From the NCBI GenBank assembly GCA_016866645.1, contig VGLX01000032.1, positions 1 through 8,954 on the forward strand: 8,954 nucleotides of DNA, in the 5' to 3' direction. Below, one piece after another: positions 1 to 6,115 of the stretch. Origin of the DNA: Candidatus Woesearchaeota archaeon. Lineage in GTDB: Archaea > Nanobdellota > Nanobdellia > SCGC-AAA011-G17 > VGLX01. Below the pieces are notes generated by a model. The model did not search any database. It saw only the letters and a list, made by a program, of their open reading frames with translations, and was not told the DNA's origin. Numbering within the stretch: position 1 is the stretch's first letter; each line of letters opens with the position of its first letter. Both the position numbers and the translations under genes were made by a program.

Positions 1-1947
1 AACCCAAGATATCTGAGCTATTGAACCTTCGGAACCCCATGTATTTTTTGCAATGGAAAGAAGCCGTTCTTGTCTCGACTCTTCTTTGTTTAACGTTCTG
101 TGTAAGAATTTATTCTTTCCCCTTTCCTCCTTGCGAGAACATTTCTCAAATATGAAAACTACATTTTCGGTAACTTTTGCATCACCAAACACTGCACCAA
201 CTTCAGCAATAGACCTCACTTTGAAATTATTGAGAATCACTTCTCTTAAAATTACCATGTCAGATTTCCTTAAGAATGTATCAGGTACAATGAACCCGAA
301 GAGACCACCCTCCTTGAGTAGTTTTATTGCGTTTTCAATAAAGAATACATATGAATCATAATTTTTGATTGCCGTAGTTGCCAGTTTTCCTTTCAAGAAT
401 ACAAGGTCTTCTTCTCTTAAGTCGGCCCCGTACGGTGGATTTCCTACCACAACGTCGAAGCCTCCGTCTTTCATTATTTCAGAGAATTGTTCTTCCCATT
501 TGAAAGCTTTTTTATCTATTTTCTCGTCGTCTATTAAAGAGTTGCCTATTCGGATGTTTTGTTCGAGTAGTGGGAGTTTCTGCCCTTTCTCGGCTATTTT
601 TAGTAACAAGTTTAGCTGTGCGATTTCTGCGGCTTGCTTGTCTAGGTCGACTCCGAAGATGTTGTCTTTGAGTATCCTTTCTTTGGTTGAGTAGCCGGTG
701 AGCGTTTTCTGCCCGTACATCTTGTCTTTGGTGTAATGCTCGTTCATGACGTCAAAGGCCTTTACTAGGAAGCTTCCTGAGCCGCAGGCAGGGTCTAAAA
801 TCCGGATTTTGGAGGCGTCAACTTTCTTGCCTTTCAAGAGTTCGCCGAGCGTGTTCCGGACGATGTAGTCTACGATGTAAGTCGGGGTGTAGTAGATGCC
901 TTGTTCTTTCCTGTGGGCTTTGCCTTCTTTCAGCTTAGCCCTTTGTGGTGTTTTCTTGAGTATGTGGCCTAAGTATTGTTCGTATAAGTTTCCCATGACG
1001 TCTGATGGTATGACGTTGAAGTTGTATCTTAGGCCGTCTGACGTGGAGTGCAAGCCGTCTAAGATCTCAAATAGCAAGCTTTCGTCAAAGCTTATAGTGT
1101 CCACTTCTCCGTTTTCGAATATGCTGCTGTCATAGGTTTGGTCGTAGTAGTCGAAGATGCGTCTGAGCAGCTTAAGCACGCCTTTTTTATGGGTTTTGTA
1201 GGCTTGTATGACTGGGAGCAGCTTGTAGTTGGTTTCGAAGTCCCTGTCTTCGCAGTTCTTGATGAATAGCAGCCTTATCAGCAGTTTCTGGACGAGCTCG
1301 TCTATCTCTTCGGCGGAGTATTTTTGCTTGCTTGATATGTCTTTTGAGAGCTTAAGCCTCCAGTCTAAGAATTTGGCTAACAGCTCTTTGTCTATAGGTG
1401 TTCTCGGGACTTTTTTGCCTACTCTTGTCGCGTATTCGTCTAGCTTGTTGTTGGTGATGCTTTCTTTGCTTAACAGCCATAGCATGTCAAAATTGTCAAG
1501 GTAATCTTTATAGTCTAATTGTCCGAATAGTGCGTTCTTCCACCAGTCTTTCTCTTTCCATTCGCAGTTGAATATTATGATTGATTCGAAGCTTGTGAGA
1601 ACGACCCACGTGTTTCCGCTGTTCACTCCGTATTCTATGGCTTGTTTCGTATGGTCTTTTAATATGCTGCCTATCGGTTTTGCTTCTACAAAGAATTTGT
1701 TCTGTCCGGAGATGCGGAATGCGTAGTCTACGGCGCCTTTCAATACGCGTTCTTCGCTGACAACTTCGACATTTTTCTCATTATGGACGTCCCAGCCCAA
1801 GGCTTTGAATAATGGCAGAATAAAAGTCGTTTTTGTGTTCTGTTCTTTCCCTTCAAAATTCTTTATGTCGCCGGATGCTTTGTACTTCTCATAAAGGTCT
1901 ATAAGCCTTTTTACTTCTTTTTTCGCATCCTCTTTTGAAAGCATCAT
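1..1947 (-). CDS. Type IIG restriction enzyme (fused nuclease and N6-adenine DNA methyltransferase), partial at C-terminus
   Basis: The frame stays open for 649 codons and leaves the window at the left edge, so the C-terminal target-recognition part is missing. The N-terminal region (about residues 30-130) looks like an HsdR_N-type PD-(D/E)xK nuclease: D74, then E88-A-K90 in the context FFVEAK. A helical linker follows (about 135-340), including the LLIRLLFIKNCEDRDFE segment usual before the methylase of these enzymes. The methyltransferase carries GIYYTPTYIVDYIV (350-363, motif X), DPACGSGSF (385-393, motif I, SAM binding), FGVDLD (431-436) and NPPY (503-506, motif IV, catalytic for adenine N6 methylation). 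FIVPDTFL lies after residue 550. This order matches Eco57I-like type IIG enzymes, which cut and methylate DNA in one polypeptide. The start is the first of two ATG codons (1947; the second is 1944). It begins 6 bases after the stop of the upstream cysteine mini-protein gene. The family call is firm; specificity cannot be read. Confidence 0.93.
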   Translation of the reverse strand, partial: MMLSKEDAKKEVKRLIDLYEKYKASGDIKNFEGKEQNTKTTFILPLFKALGWDVHNEKNVEVVSEERVLKGAVDYAFRISGQNKFFVEAKPIGSILKDHTKQAIEYGVNSGNTWVVLTSFESIIIFNCEWKEKDWWKNALFGQLDYKDYLDNFDMLWLLSKESITNNKLDEYATRVGKKVPRTPIDKELLAKFLDWRLKLSKDISSKQKYSAEEIDELVQKLLIRLLFIKNCEDRDFETNYKLLPVIQAYKTHKKGVLKLLRRIFDYYDQTYDSSIFENGEVDTISFDESLLFEILDGLHSTSDGLRYNFNVIPSDVMGNLYEQYLGHILKKTPQRAKLKEGKAHRKEQGIYYTPTYIVDYIVRNTLGELLKGKKVDASKIRILDPACGSGSFLVKAFDVMNEHYTKDKMYGQKTLTGYSTKERILKDNIFGVDLDKQAAEIAQLNLLLKIAEKGQKLPLLEQNIRIGNSLIDDEKIDKKAFKWEEQFSEIMKDGGFDVVVGNPPYGADLREEDLVFLKGKLATTAIKNYDSYVFFIENAIKLLKEGGLFGFIVPDTFLRKSDMVILREVILNNFKVRSIAEVGAVFGDAKVTENVVFIFEKCSRKEERGKNKFLHRTLNKEESRQERLLSIAKNTWGSEGSIAQISWV

Positions 1948-1953
1948 AAGGGA

Positions 1954-2121
1954 TTATGGTGAATCGTTTTTTATAGTTTTCTGTTCGTCCTCTTCTATAA
2001 TCTTGCAGAACTCGTAATAGTTGTTTGCGCAAGTCTCGCAGATGAGGCCCATTTTTATAAGTTCTTCGAATGTCTTGTCAGGGTTGTCCATGCATACTGT
2101 TGTACAGTTACATCTCGCCAT
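1954..2121 (-). CDS. 55-aa cysteine-rich mini-protein (paralog A)
   Basis: I do not recognise this family. The protein has an RCNC motif (C4, C6), a further C10, a core DNPDKTFEELIKMGLICE, then a CETC motif (C28, C31), the segment ANNYYEF, and C39. C-x-C plus C-x2-C suggests a small zinc- or iron-binding fold. The acidic, Lys-containing tail is probably disordered. It is clearly paralogous to the gene at 2368-2535: 26 of 38 residues are identical across the cysteine-to-cysteine core. C10 and C39 are arginines in the other copy. The ATG (2121) lies inside the end of the glutaredoxin-like gene, overlapping it by 14 bases in another frame, which implies translational coupling. The stop is 6 bases before the type IIG start. 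The overlap, the paralogy and the intact frame make it a real gene despite its size. Confidence 0.85.
   Translation of the reverse strand: MARCNCTTVCMDNPDKTFEELIKMGLICETCANNYYEFCKIIEEDEQKTIKNDSP
1966..1976 (-). promoter_or_regulatory. Possible internal TATA box for the type IIG gene
   Basis: On the minus strand, CTATAAAAAAC lies 20-30 bases before the ATG at 1947, inside the last codons of the upstream mini-protein gene. It sits about where a leaderless archaeal promoter would be. It may give the restriction enzyme its own transcript in addition to read-through, or it may only reflect A-rich Lys/Ile codons. Confidence 0.35.
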
Positions 2122-2371
2122 TTAGGCCACTCTCCAAGCTGCGCTTAACAGCATCCACGCAGAAAGCGCTGTTTATGATGTTTCCATTCTCATCTTTGAT
2201 AAATACAGTAGGAAGCATGTGCAGTTCTTTATCTTTGCTGAGTAAATATCCTTCAGGGGTTGTGATATCTATCACAGTGTGAGGTATGTTAGCTGATTTG
2301 AGGAAGTTAACCATTTCCTTACAGTCCTTGCATGTAGGACGAATATACACCTCCAGTTTAGGTATACTCAT
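2108..2371 (-). CDS. Glutaredoxin-like thiol-disulfide protein, 87 aa
   Basis: This is a short thioredoxin-fold protein of the glutaredoxin/NrdH size class. The strand LEVYIRP is followed by the redox motif C14-K-D-C17 at the start of the first helix. IPHTVIDI forms the second strand. LPTVFIKD supplies the conserved cis-proline (about P54), and GNIINSAF follows. The usual CPYC or CPxC proline is absent. It has no signal peptide, so it acts in the cytoplasm, probably in thiol-disulfide exchange or protection of cysteine ligands. The ATG overlaps the TGA of the upstream mini-protein (ATGA), and its own end overlaps the downstream mini-protein start by 14 bases. It therefore lies between two paralogous cysteine-rich proteins, which are obvious candidate substrates; that is inference. 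An internal cysteine (FCVDA, near the C-terminus) is additional. The redox fold is a secure call; the partner is unknown. Confidence 0.88.
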   Translation of the reverse strand: MSIPKLEVYIRPTCKDCKEMVNFLKSANIPHTVIDITTPEGYLLSKDKELHMLPTVFIKDENGNIINSAFCVDAVKRSLESGLNGEM

Positions 2372-2535
2372 TTTGCTTCATATCCTCCTTCTTCAGGTAA
2401 TGACTCGGCAAACTTGCGGAATTCCCAGTAAGAATTAGCGCATGACTCACAGATGAGACCTAGTCTTATAAGCTCCTCGAACGTCTTCTCCGGATTGTCA
2501 CGGCGCACGCGGACACAGTCACATCTTTTTCCCAT
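2368..2535 (-). CDS. 55-aa cysteine mini-protein (paralog B)
   Basis: This is the first gene of the four-gene block and is of unrecognised family. It has RCDC (C5, C7), the core DNPEKTFEELIRLGLICE, then CESC (C29, C32) and ANSYWEF. The four cysteines match four of the six in the paralog at 1954-2121, so these four are the likely metal ligands and the two extra cysteines of the other copy are dispensable to the fold. The tail ESLPEEGGYEAK differs completely from that of the paralog. The ATG follows a TATA-like box by about 26 bases with no Shine-Dalgarno sequence, consistent with a leaderless transcript. The stop TGA is shared with the ATG of the glutaredoxin-like gene. A role as a metal-binding adaptor or transcription-type zinc ribbon is possible but unsupported. 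Confidence 0.85.
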   Translation of the reverse strand: MGKRCDCVRVRRDNPEKTFEELIRLGLICESCANSYWEFRKFAESLPEEGGYEAK

Positions 2536-2560
2536 ACGAGAAATTATTGTTCGAACTTGT

Positions 2561-2567
2561 TTATAAT
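2561..2567 (-). promoter_or_regulatory. TATA box for the mini-protein / glutaredoxin / type IIG block
   Basis: On the minus strand, AATTATAAAC precedes the ATG at 2535 by 26-32 bases. The preceding sequence is AT-rich, and no ribosome-binding site is seen between box and ATG. It is therefore the likely operon promoter, giving a transcript that starts at or within a few bases of the start codon. Confidence 0.6.
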
Positions 2568-2607
2568 TATTATTGTAATCTACTCGATACTAAAAGAATA
2601 GGAAAGA

Positions 2608-3006
2608 TTATCTCGCTTTTTTGAGCCTTCGCTTGTCTCTTTCTATGTCTTCCAGGTCATCGTCTTCTTCTTCGTCTTCTCCGACGTCAATCTCTTCTTT
2701 CCTGTCTGAGTGGGACTTGGCGTATTTCTCTGCGTGCTCTTCAGAGCAGAACCTGTACACTTCGTCATTGATCTCTTTTTCTACGAAGTCTGCTGTTATG
2801 ACCTTTCCGCAGATAGGGCATTTCGCCATCTTGGCTCCTTCCTCATACCCTTTCATGAAACCTTCATCAGCGTCAGTTATCTCATCTTCGTCTTCTACCA
2901 GCTCTTCCCTTGCTGCTTCGGAGTAGACTTCTTCTTCAGCGTCGCCTGCTTTTATCTCTTGCTCTTTTTCTTCAAGCGTCTTTTCGTGTTTGTGTATCCT
3001 TGTCAT
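2608..3006 (-). CDS. Small acidic protein with TRASH/YHS-like zinc finger, 132 aa
   Basis: The centre holds a metal-binding module: C63-P-I-C66-G, about twenty residues, then F-C87-S-E-E-H91, followed by AEKYAKSH. This CxxC...CxxxH layout with aromatic residues around the second half resembles TRASH/YHS/MYM-type treble-clef zinc domains. These occur in metal-sensing and nucleic-acid-associated proteins. The flanks are highly charged: the N-terminal 45 residues are Glu/Lys rich, DEGFMKGYEEG precedes the finger, and residues 105-120 are almost all Asp/Glu before a basic Lys/Arg tail. Both flanks are probably disordered. It has no membrane segment or signal peptide. A TATA-like box sits 25-34 bases before the ATG, within the end of the transporter gene. 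Ribosome- or chromatin-associated roles are conceivable; no function is assigned. Confidence 0.85.
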   Translation of the reverse strand: MTRIHKHEKTLEEKEQEIKAGDAEEEVYSEAAREELVEDEDEITDADEGFMKGYEEGAKMAKCPICGKVITADFVEKEINDEVYRFCSEEHAEKYAKSHSDRKEEIDVGEDEEEDDDLEDIERDKRRLKKAR

Positions 3007-3027
3007 GTTGGATTATTGGCTTTATCT

Positions 3028-4182
3028 TTAATATAAATTTTTCTGTTCTTTAACATTTGATAATTGCAGTTTCGGCACTATCATAAGCGCGGCTAATGTC
3101 AAGATTCCAGACAGAAATATCGGGAATGCATTGCCATACAATCCGCCAAGCCCTCCGGAGAGGACTGTCCCTGTGACCGAGCCTAAAACGCTGACTATTC
3201 CCATCAATGCAGTGTTCCCGCCTAATCGCTCTTTCTTGAACACTTCGGTTATTGCTAAGTATATGAATATCGCGAACGCTCCATCCCCTATCTCGTGAGT
3301 GACCCTAAAAAGCAGCACTAATAATGGCTGTGTTGTGAAATACCATCCTACGTTGCCTAAGCCGCTCATGAACAGCCCGAAAGCCACTATTCTTTTCAGG
3401 CTTAGCTTCTTATCATACCTCTTGCCTAACACATATCCTGTTGTGCCTAAGAATACTAACGCAATGCATAGCACTAAGCCGGACTGCATCATGCTTAAAC
3501 CAGCATCCTCTTTTAGGAACAGTGACACTGACGTCTTCTCAGGGCCCCAATGGTAAGCTAACAAGAAGTATAACAAAGCCATCCACAAAACGGTTTTGTC
3601 TTTAACATCCTTAATATAATCCTTCAGCTTAGTGGTAGACACCATCGTTCTAGGCAAGAATAAAGAATAAACTGAAAGCACCAAAGCGCTGACGCCAGTT
3701 ATCAAAAAAGCAGTCTTGAAAGTAAACACATTAAGTATTAATCCTCCGATGAAAAATCCTATTGCTGACCCTATCCCATTAGAGAATACGTAAAGCCCCA
3801 ATGACCTTCCTTTTCCATCATGGCCTACTCGTTTCATTATCAGGCTATCTAGTGACAGCCTAAACAAATTTCCTGAAACTCCCCATATGACATAAAGCGC
3901 CGCTAAAATCCAAAAGTTCTTCGCGACTGCCAGTCCAAAATAGTACGACGCCATGAGCAACATACTTATGAAAACCATTATTTTAGACATCACATTATCG
4001 TTAATCATCCCTATAGGGAATGAAGCTAAGAACATAACTAAAGACCCTATTGCCATTAATACTCCCATCTGCCAGCCGTTAAGTCCTATGCTCTTGAAAT
4101 ACACGGGCATAAAAAAAGAAGTCAAACAGGGCAGAACGCAGTTCAAGAACATCACTACATACTCGTGCTTGTGGTCGGACAT
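3028..4182 (-). CDS. Major facilitator superfamily transporter, 384 aa
   Basis: This is a polytopic membrane protein with about twelve hydrophobic segments in two halves (roughly residues 8-175 and 198-372). They are separated by a charged loop, TTKLKDYIKDVKDKT (around 183-197). The first inter-helix loop, IGMINDNVMSK (about 57-67), is a weak version of the MFS motif A (GxxxDRxGR-type). The second half contains KRYDKK after a helix, the equivalent loop. The length is typical of the smaller MFS permeases. It probably works by proton-coupled or facilitated transport of a small molecule across the cytoplasmic membrane. The substrate cannot be read; charged residues inside helices (HWGPEKTS about 211-218, RVTHEIGDG about 303-311) might line the path. 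It lies between metK and the zinc-finger gene with its own TATA box, so it need not share their function. Confidence 0.9.
   Translation of the reverse strand: MSDHKHEYVVMFLNCVLPCLTSFFMPVYFKSIGLNGWQMGVLMAIGSLVMFLASFPIGMINDNVMSKIMVFISMLLMASYYFGLAVAKNFWILAALYVIWGVSGNLFRLSLDSLIMKRVGHDGKGRSLGLYVFSNGIGSAIGFFIGGLILNVFTFKTAFLITGVSALVLSVYSLFLPRTMVSTTKLKDYIKDVKDKTVLWMALLYFLLAYHWGPEKTSVSLFLKEDAGLSMMQSGLVLCIALVFLGTTGYVLGKRYDKKLSLKRIVAFGLFMSGLGNVGWYFTTQPLLVLLFRVTHEIGDGAFAIFIYLAITEVFKKERLGGNTALMGIVSVLGSVTGTVLSGGLGGLYGNAFPIFLSGILTLAALMIVPKLQLSNVKEQKNLY
3031..3040 (-). promoter_or_regulatory. TATA box for the zinc-finger protein gene
   Basis: AAATTTATAT on the minus strand lies 25-34 bases before the ATG at 3006 and just before the transporter stop codon, inside its last codons. 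The intergenic gap is only 21 bases and contains no Shine-Dalgarno sequence. Confidence 0.5.
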
Positions 4183-4192
4183 TTCAAATAAG

Positions 4193-4218
4193 AAAAAGGA
4201 AAAAGGTAATATAAAAAA
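4193..4218 (-). terminator. T-rich terminator region of metK
   Basis: Directly after the metK TAG, the minus strand reads T6, then ATATTACC, T5, CC, T5. Runs of T without a hairpin are the usual termination signal for archaeal RNA polymerase. This one is interleaved with the transporter promoter, so termination is likely partial. Confidence 0.45.
4208..4217 (-). promoter_or_regulatory. TATA box for the transporter gene
   Basis: TTTTTATATT on the minus strand is 26-35 bases before the ATG at 4182. It starts right after the metK stop codon and overlaps the T-tracts that probably end metK transcription. No ribosome-binding site is evident, so the transcript is probably leaderless. Confidence 0.55.
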
Positions 4219-5397
4219 CTATTTTTTGCCTTTCTTAGGAAGGTATTGCTTCAGCTCTTCAGCCTTATCGGTCTTTTCCCAGGTGAAGTCAGGGTCTTCT
4301 CTTCCGAAGTGCCCGTACGCCGCTGTCTTCCTGTAAATCGGCCTTCTGAGGTTAAGCTGCGCCAATATGTCTGCTGGCTTGGTAGGGAAGTGCTTCTTTA
4401 TTATCTCTACTATCTGTTCCTCAGATATTTTGTTTGTTTCGTAGGTGTTCACGAAGATTGATAACGGCTTCGCTACGCCTATCACGTAAGCTAACTGCAC
4501 TTCGCACTTTTCAGCTAGTCCGGCTGCTACTATGTTCTTGGCTATGTACCTTGCCGCGTAGGCTGCTGACCTGTCTACTTTTGTCGGGTCTTTTCCTGAG
4601 AAAGCTCCTCCGCCGTGGTGTCCCATCCCGCCGTAGGTGTCTACGATTATCTTTCTTCCTGTGACTCCTGCGTCTGCCTGTGGTCCGCCCACTACGAATC
4701 TTCCTGTAGCGTTAACGTAGAACTCTGTGTTCTTGTCCAAGTATTTTCCGCAAACCGGCTTTATCACGTATTCTATAATATCCTTTTCTAGTCTTTCTGA
4801 TGTTACGTCTTCGCTGTGGTGCGCAGCTATTACTACGTTTGTCAGCCTTTTTGGCTTGCCATCAACGTATTCTACTGTGACCTGGGATTTTCCGTCAGGC
4901 CTTAGGTAGTTCAGTTTTCCGCTCTTTCTCACTTCTGCAAGCTTGAGGGACAGCTTGTTTGCCATGCTTATCGGTAACGGCATGAGATCTGGTGTCTCAT
5001 TCGTTGCGTAGCCGAACATCATTCCTTGGTCTCCGGCTCCTTGCTCTTTGAACTTCCCTTGCCCTTCTGTCACTCCCTGGGATATGTCTGGGCTTTGCTC
5101 TTCTATTGATACTGAGACCGCGCATGATCCAGCGTCCATTCCGCATTTCCCGTCTGTGTAGCCGATCTCTTTCAAGGTTTGCCTAACGACTTTCGGTATG
5201 TCTACGTATGTCTTTGTTGTCAGCTCTCCGGCTAGCTTCACTTGCCCAGTCTTGACCATGGTCTCGCATGCCACTCTGCCGTAAGGGTCTTTCGCCAGTA
5301 CGGCGTCTACTATTGCGTCAGAAATCTGGTCGCAGACTTTATCAGGGTGACCTTCAGTCACGCTTTCGCTCGTAAATAAAAAGTTTCCTTGTTTCAT
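4219..5397 (-). CDS. metK: S-adenosylmethionine synthetase, bacterial type
   Basis: The enzyme makes S-adenosylmethionine from methionine and ATP in the cytoplasm. From the ATG at 5397 the protein has 392 residues, the usual MetK length. Signature motifs are all present: FTSESVTEGHPDK (8-20, with the ATP-contacting histidine and metal-binding aspartate), QSPDISQGV (101-109), GAGDQGMMFGYATNETPD (120-137), GGGAFSGKDPTKVDRS (262-277, P-loop-like) and YGHFGR (361-366). This is the bacterial/eukaryotic family, not the divergent archaeal synthetase, so transfer from bacteria is likely. The reading frame extends to a TTG at 5412, but I chose the ATG because a Shine-Dalgarno sequence stands 7 bases before it and MetK proteins normally begin just before the FTSESV segment. 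The product supplies the methyl donor for enzymes such as the methyltransferase at 1-1947. It is probably monocistronic. Confidence 0.97.
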   Translation of the reverse strand: MKQGNFLFTSESVTEGHPDKVCDQISDAIVDAVLAKDPYGRVACETMVKTGQVKLAGELTTKTYVDIPKVVRQTLKEIGYTDGKCGMDAGSCAVSVSIEEQSPDISQGVTEGQGKFKEQGAGDQGMMFGYATNETPDLMPLPISMANKLSLKLAEVRKSGKLNYLRPDGKSQVTVEYVDGKPKRLTNVVIAAHHSEDVTSERLEKDIIEYVIKPVCGKYLDKNTEFYVNATGRFVVGGPQADAGVTGRKIIVDTYGGMGHHGGGAFSGKDPTKVDRSAAYAARYIAKNIVAAGLAEKCEVQLAYVIGVAKPLSIFVNTYETNKISEEQIVEIIKKHFPTKPADILAQLNLRRPIYRKTAAYGHFGREDPDFTWEKTDKAEELKQYLPKKGKK

Positions 5398-5403
5398 GTT
5401 CTT

Positions 5404-5410
5404 CCACCTC
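5404..5410 (-). promoter_or_regulatory. Shine-Dalgarno sequence of metK
   Basis: GAGGTGG on the minus strand ends 6-7 bases before the ATG at 5397 and matches the anti-Shine-Dalgarno end of 16S rRNA. It decides the start against the in-frame TTG at 5412. It is the only convincing site of this kind in the window. Confidence 0.75.
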
Positions 5411-5433
5411 AAGAATTATGGTTAAGTTTTTGG

Positions 5434-5444
5434 TTTTTAAATAT
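5434..5444 (-). promoter_or_regulatory. TATA box of metK
   Basis: ATATTTAAAAA on the minus strand is centred about 42 bases before the ATG. With the usual 25-base offset, transcription would start near 5413 and leave a short leader that holds the Shine-Dalgarno sequence. Confidence 0.55.
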
Positions 5445-5454
5445 TATTGACAAA

Positions 5455-5474
5455 ATTATTCCTATGAGAATAAT
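5455..5474. repeat. AT-rich inverted repeat between peptidase-like gene and metK
   Basis: ATTATTC (5455-5461) and GAATAAT (5468-5474) are perfect inverted copies with a 6-base spacer. On the minus strand the repeat follows the peptidase-like stop by 3 bases and is followed by TTTT, so it could be a weak terminator. It also sits just upstream of the metK TATA box and could bind a regulator. Confidence 0.35.
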
Positions 5475-5477
5475 GTC

Positions 5478-6035
5478 TTATAAGCTGTTATCTATCATAA
5501 CAGAATAATTCTCCACGTATTCTTTTGCAAACACTTCAGTTTCGTCATCCAAATATTTTATGCCTACATGGTGCCCTATCTCGTGCAGTAATGTTAAATA
5601 ATTTTTAAGCTTGAATTGTTCAGGAGTGAACTTTTTAATCTCATAGGAGTCATTAGGCTGCAAGCCCAAGTTTATTTCGAATAAACCCCCCTTTTTTAAG
5701 TGTTTGAACAAGTGAACCCTCCCATTTTGGTATTTTCCACCTATCTTGATTCCTTTCTCGTATCTTCCAAGTAGTTTATGATGTTCATTTTTAGAAGGTG
5801 TTTCTATGATTATTTTTTGCAAGCCCCCAACATGTGCTTTCGGAAGTTTTTCTAACATGCGGACTATTTCAGAATCCGTAAGGAGAAAATCATAATCATC
5901 ATCATATTTTCTTACTATCCTTTCTATCTGGACCTTACACTCCTCGTCAGAATGTGCAGGCTTAAACTCTTTTAATAACTGGTTTGTTTTCAAGTCTAAG
6001 CTAGTTCCCGGTATGAATATCTTAAGGAGTTTCAT
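5478..6035 (-). CDS. Small HExxH metallopeptidase-like protein, 185 aa
   Basis: The key feature is LLHEIGHHVG, giving H151-E152-x2-H155, the zinc-binding and catalytic motif of zincins. It is followed by DDETEVFAKEYVENY, where E165 or E167 may be the third zinc ligand. The E-x-x-x-F-A-x-E-Y pattern recalls the helix after the HExxH of ImmA/IrrE-type peptidases, but the spacing from H155 (10-12 residues) is short for that family. Residues 1-140 show no family I recognise: a basic/acidic N-terminus, KYDDDYDFLL (43-52), and a mixed region GGKYQNGRVHLFKHLKKGGLFEINLG (99-124) that could be a beta-hairpin substrate platform. There is no signal peptide, so it is cytoplasmic. It is transcribed divergently from the XRE-CBS regulator, with a TATA box at 6059-6067. 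Peptidase activity is inferred from the motif only. Confidence 0.83.
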   Translation of the reverse strand: MKLLKIFIPGTSLDLKTNQLLKEFKPAHSDEECKVQIERIVRKYDDDYDFLLTDSEIVRMLEKLPKAHVGGLQKIIIETPSKNEHHKLLGRYEKGIKIGGKYQNGRVHLFKHLKKGGLFEINLGLQPNDSYEIKKFTPEQFKLKNYLTLLHEIGHHVGIKYLDDETEVFAKEYVENYSVMIDNSL

Positions 6036-6058
6036 TTTATACTAGCCCTTTCTAAAAA

Positions 6059-6067
6059 GTTTATAAG
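6059..6067 (-). promoter_or_regulatory. TATA box of the metallopeptidase-like gene
   Basis: GCTTATAAA on the minus strand lies 24-32 bases before the ATG at 6035, with no ribosome-binding site between, as in a leaderless archaeal promoter. Confidence 0.6.
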
Positions 6068-6077
6068 CCTTTCTATT

Positions 6078-6115
6078 AAGAATATTTTTTTATAACAGTA
6101 TTCCGAAAAGAATAT
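6078..6115. promoter_or_regulatory. Repeated AAGAATAT elements in the divergent promoter region (possible operator)
   Basis: AAGAATAT occurs at 6078-6085 and again at 6108-6115, 30 bases apart, about three helical turns. An inverted TATTC lies between them at 6099-6103. The second copy runs into the TATA box of the regulator gene. Such placement would suit autoregulation by the adjacent XRE protein. The region is AT-rich, so chance repeats are possible. Confidence 0.3.

Noticed and set aside
53..1504. Four plus-strand frames of 79-109 codons opposite the restriction gene
   Set aside because: Antisense shadows: Ser/Leu-rich translations with no motifs, while the minus strand encodes a continuous type IIG enzyme with conserved motifs.
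1..1947. BREX PglX-type methyltransferase
   Set aside because: The visible PD-(D/E)xK head (D74, E88, K90) fits type IIG enzymes; PglX lacks a nuclease head, and no other BREX gene is in the window.
2621..3036. Plus-strand frames of about 100 codons opposite the zinc-finger gene
   Set aside because: The serine run mirrors the Asp/Glu codons of the real minus-strand gene; no independent coding signal.
5398..5412. TTG at 5412 as the metK start
   Set aside because: It lies across the Shine-Dalgarno sequence of the ATG at 5397 and adds residues not seen in MetK proteins.
5503..5511. GAATAATTC perfect palindrome
   Set aside because: It lies within the coding end of the peptidase-like gene, is short and AT-rich, and is expected by chance.
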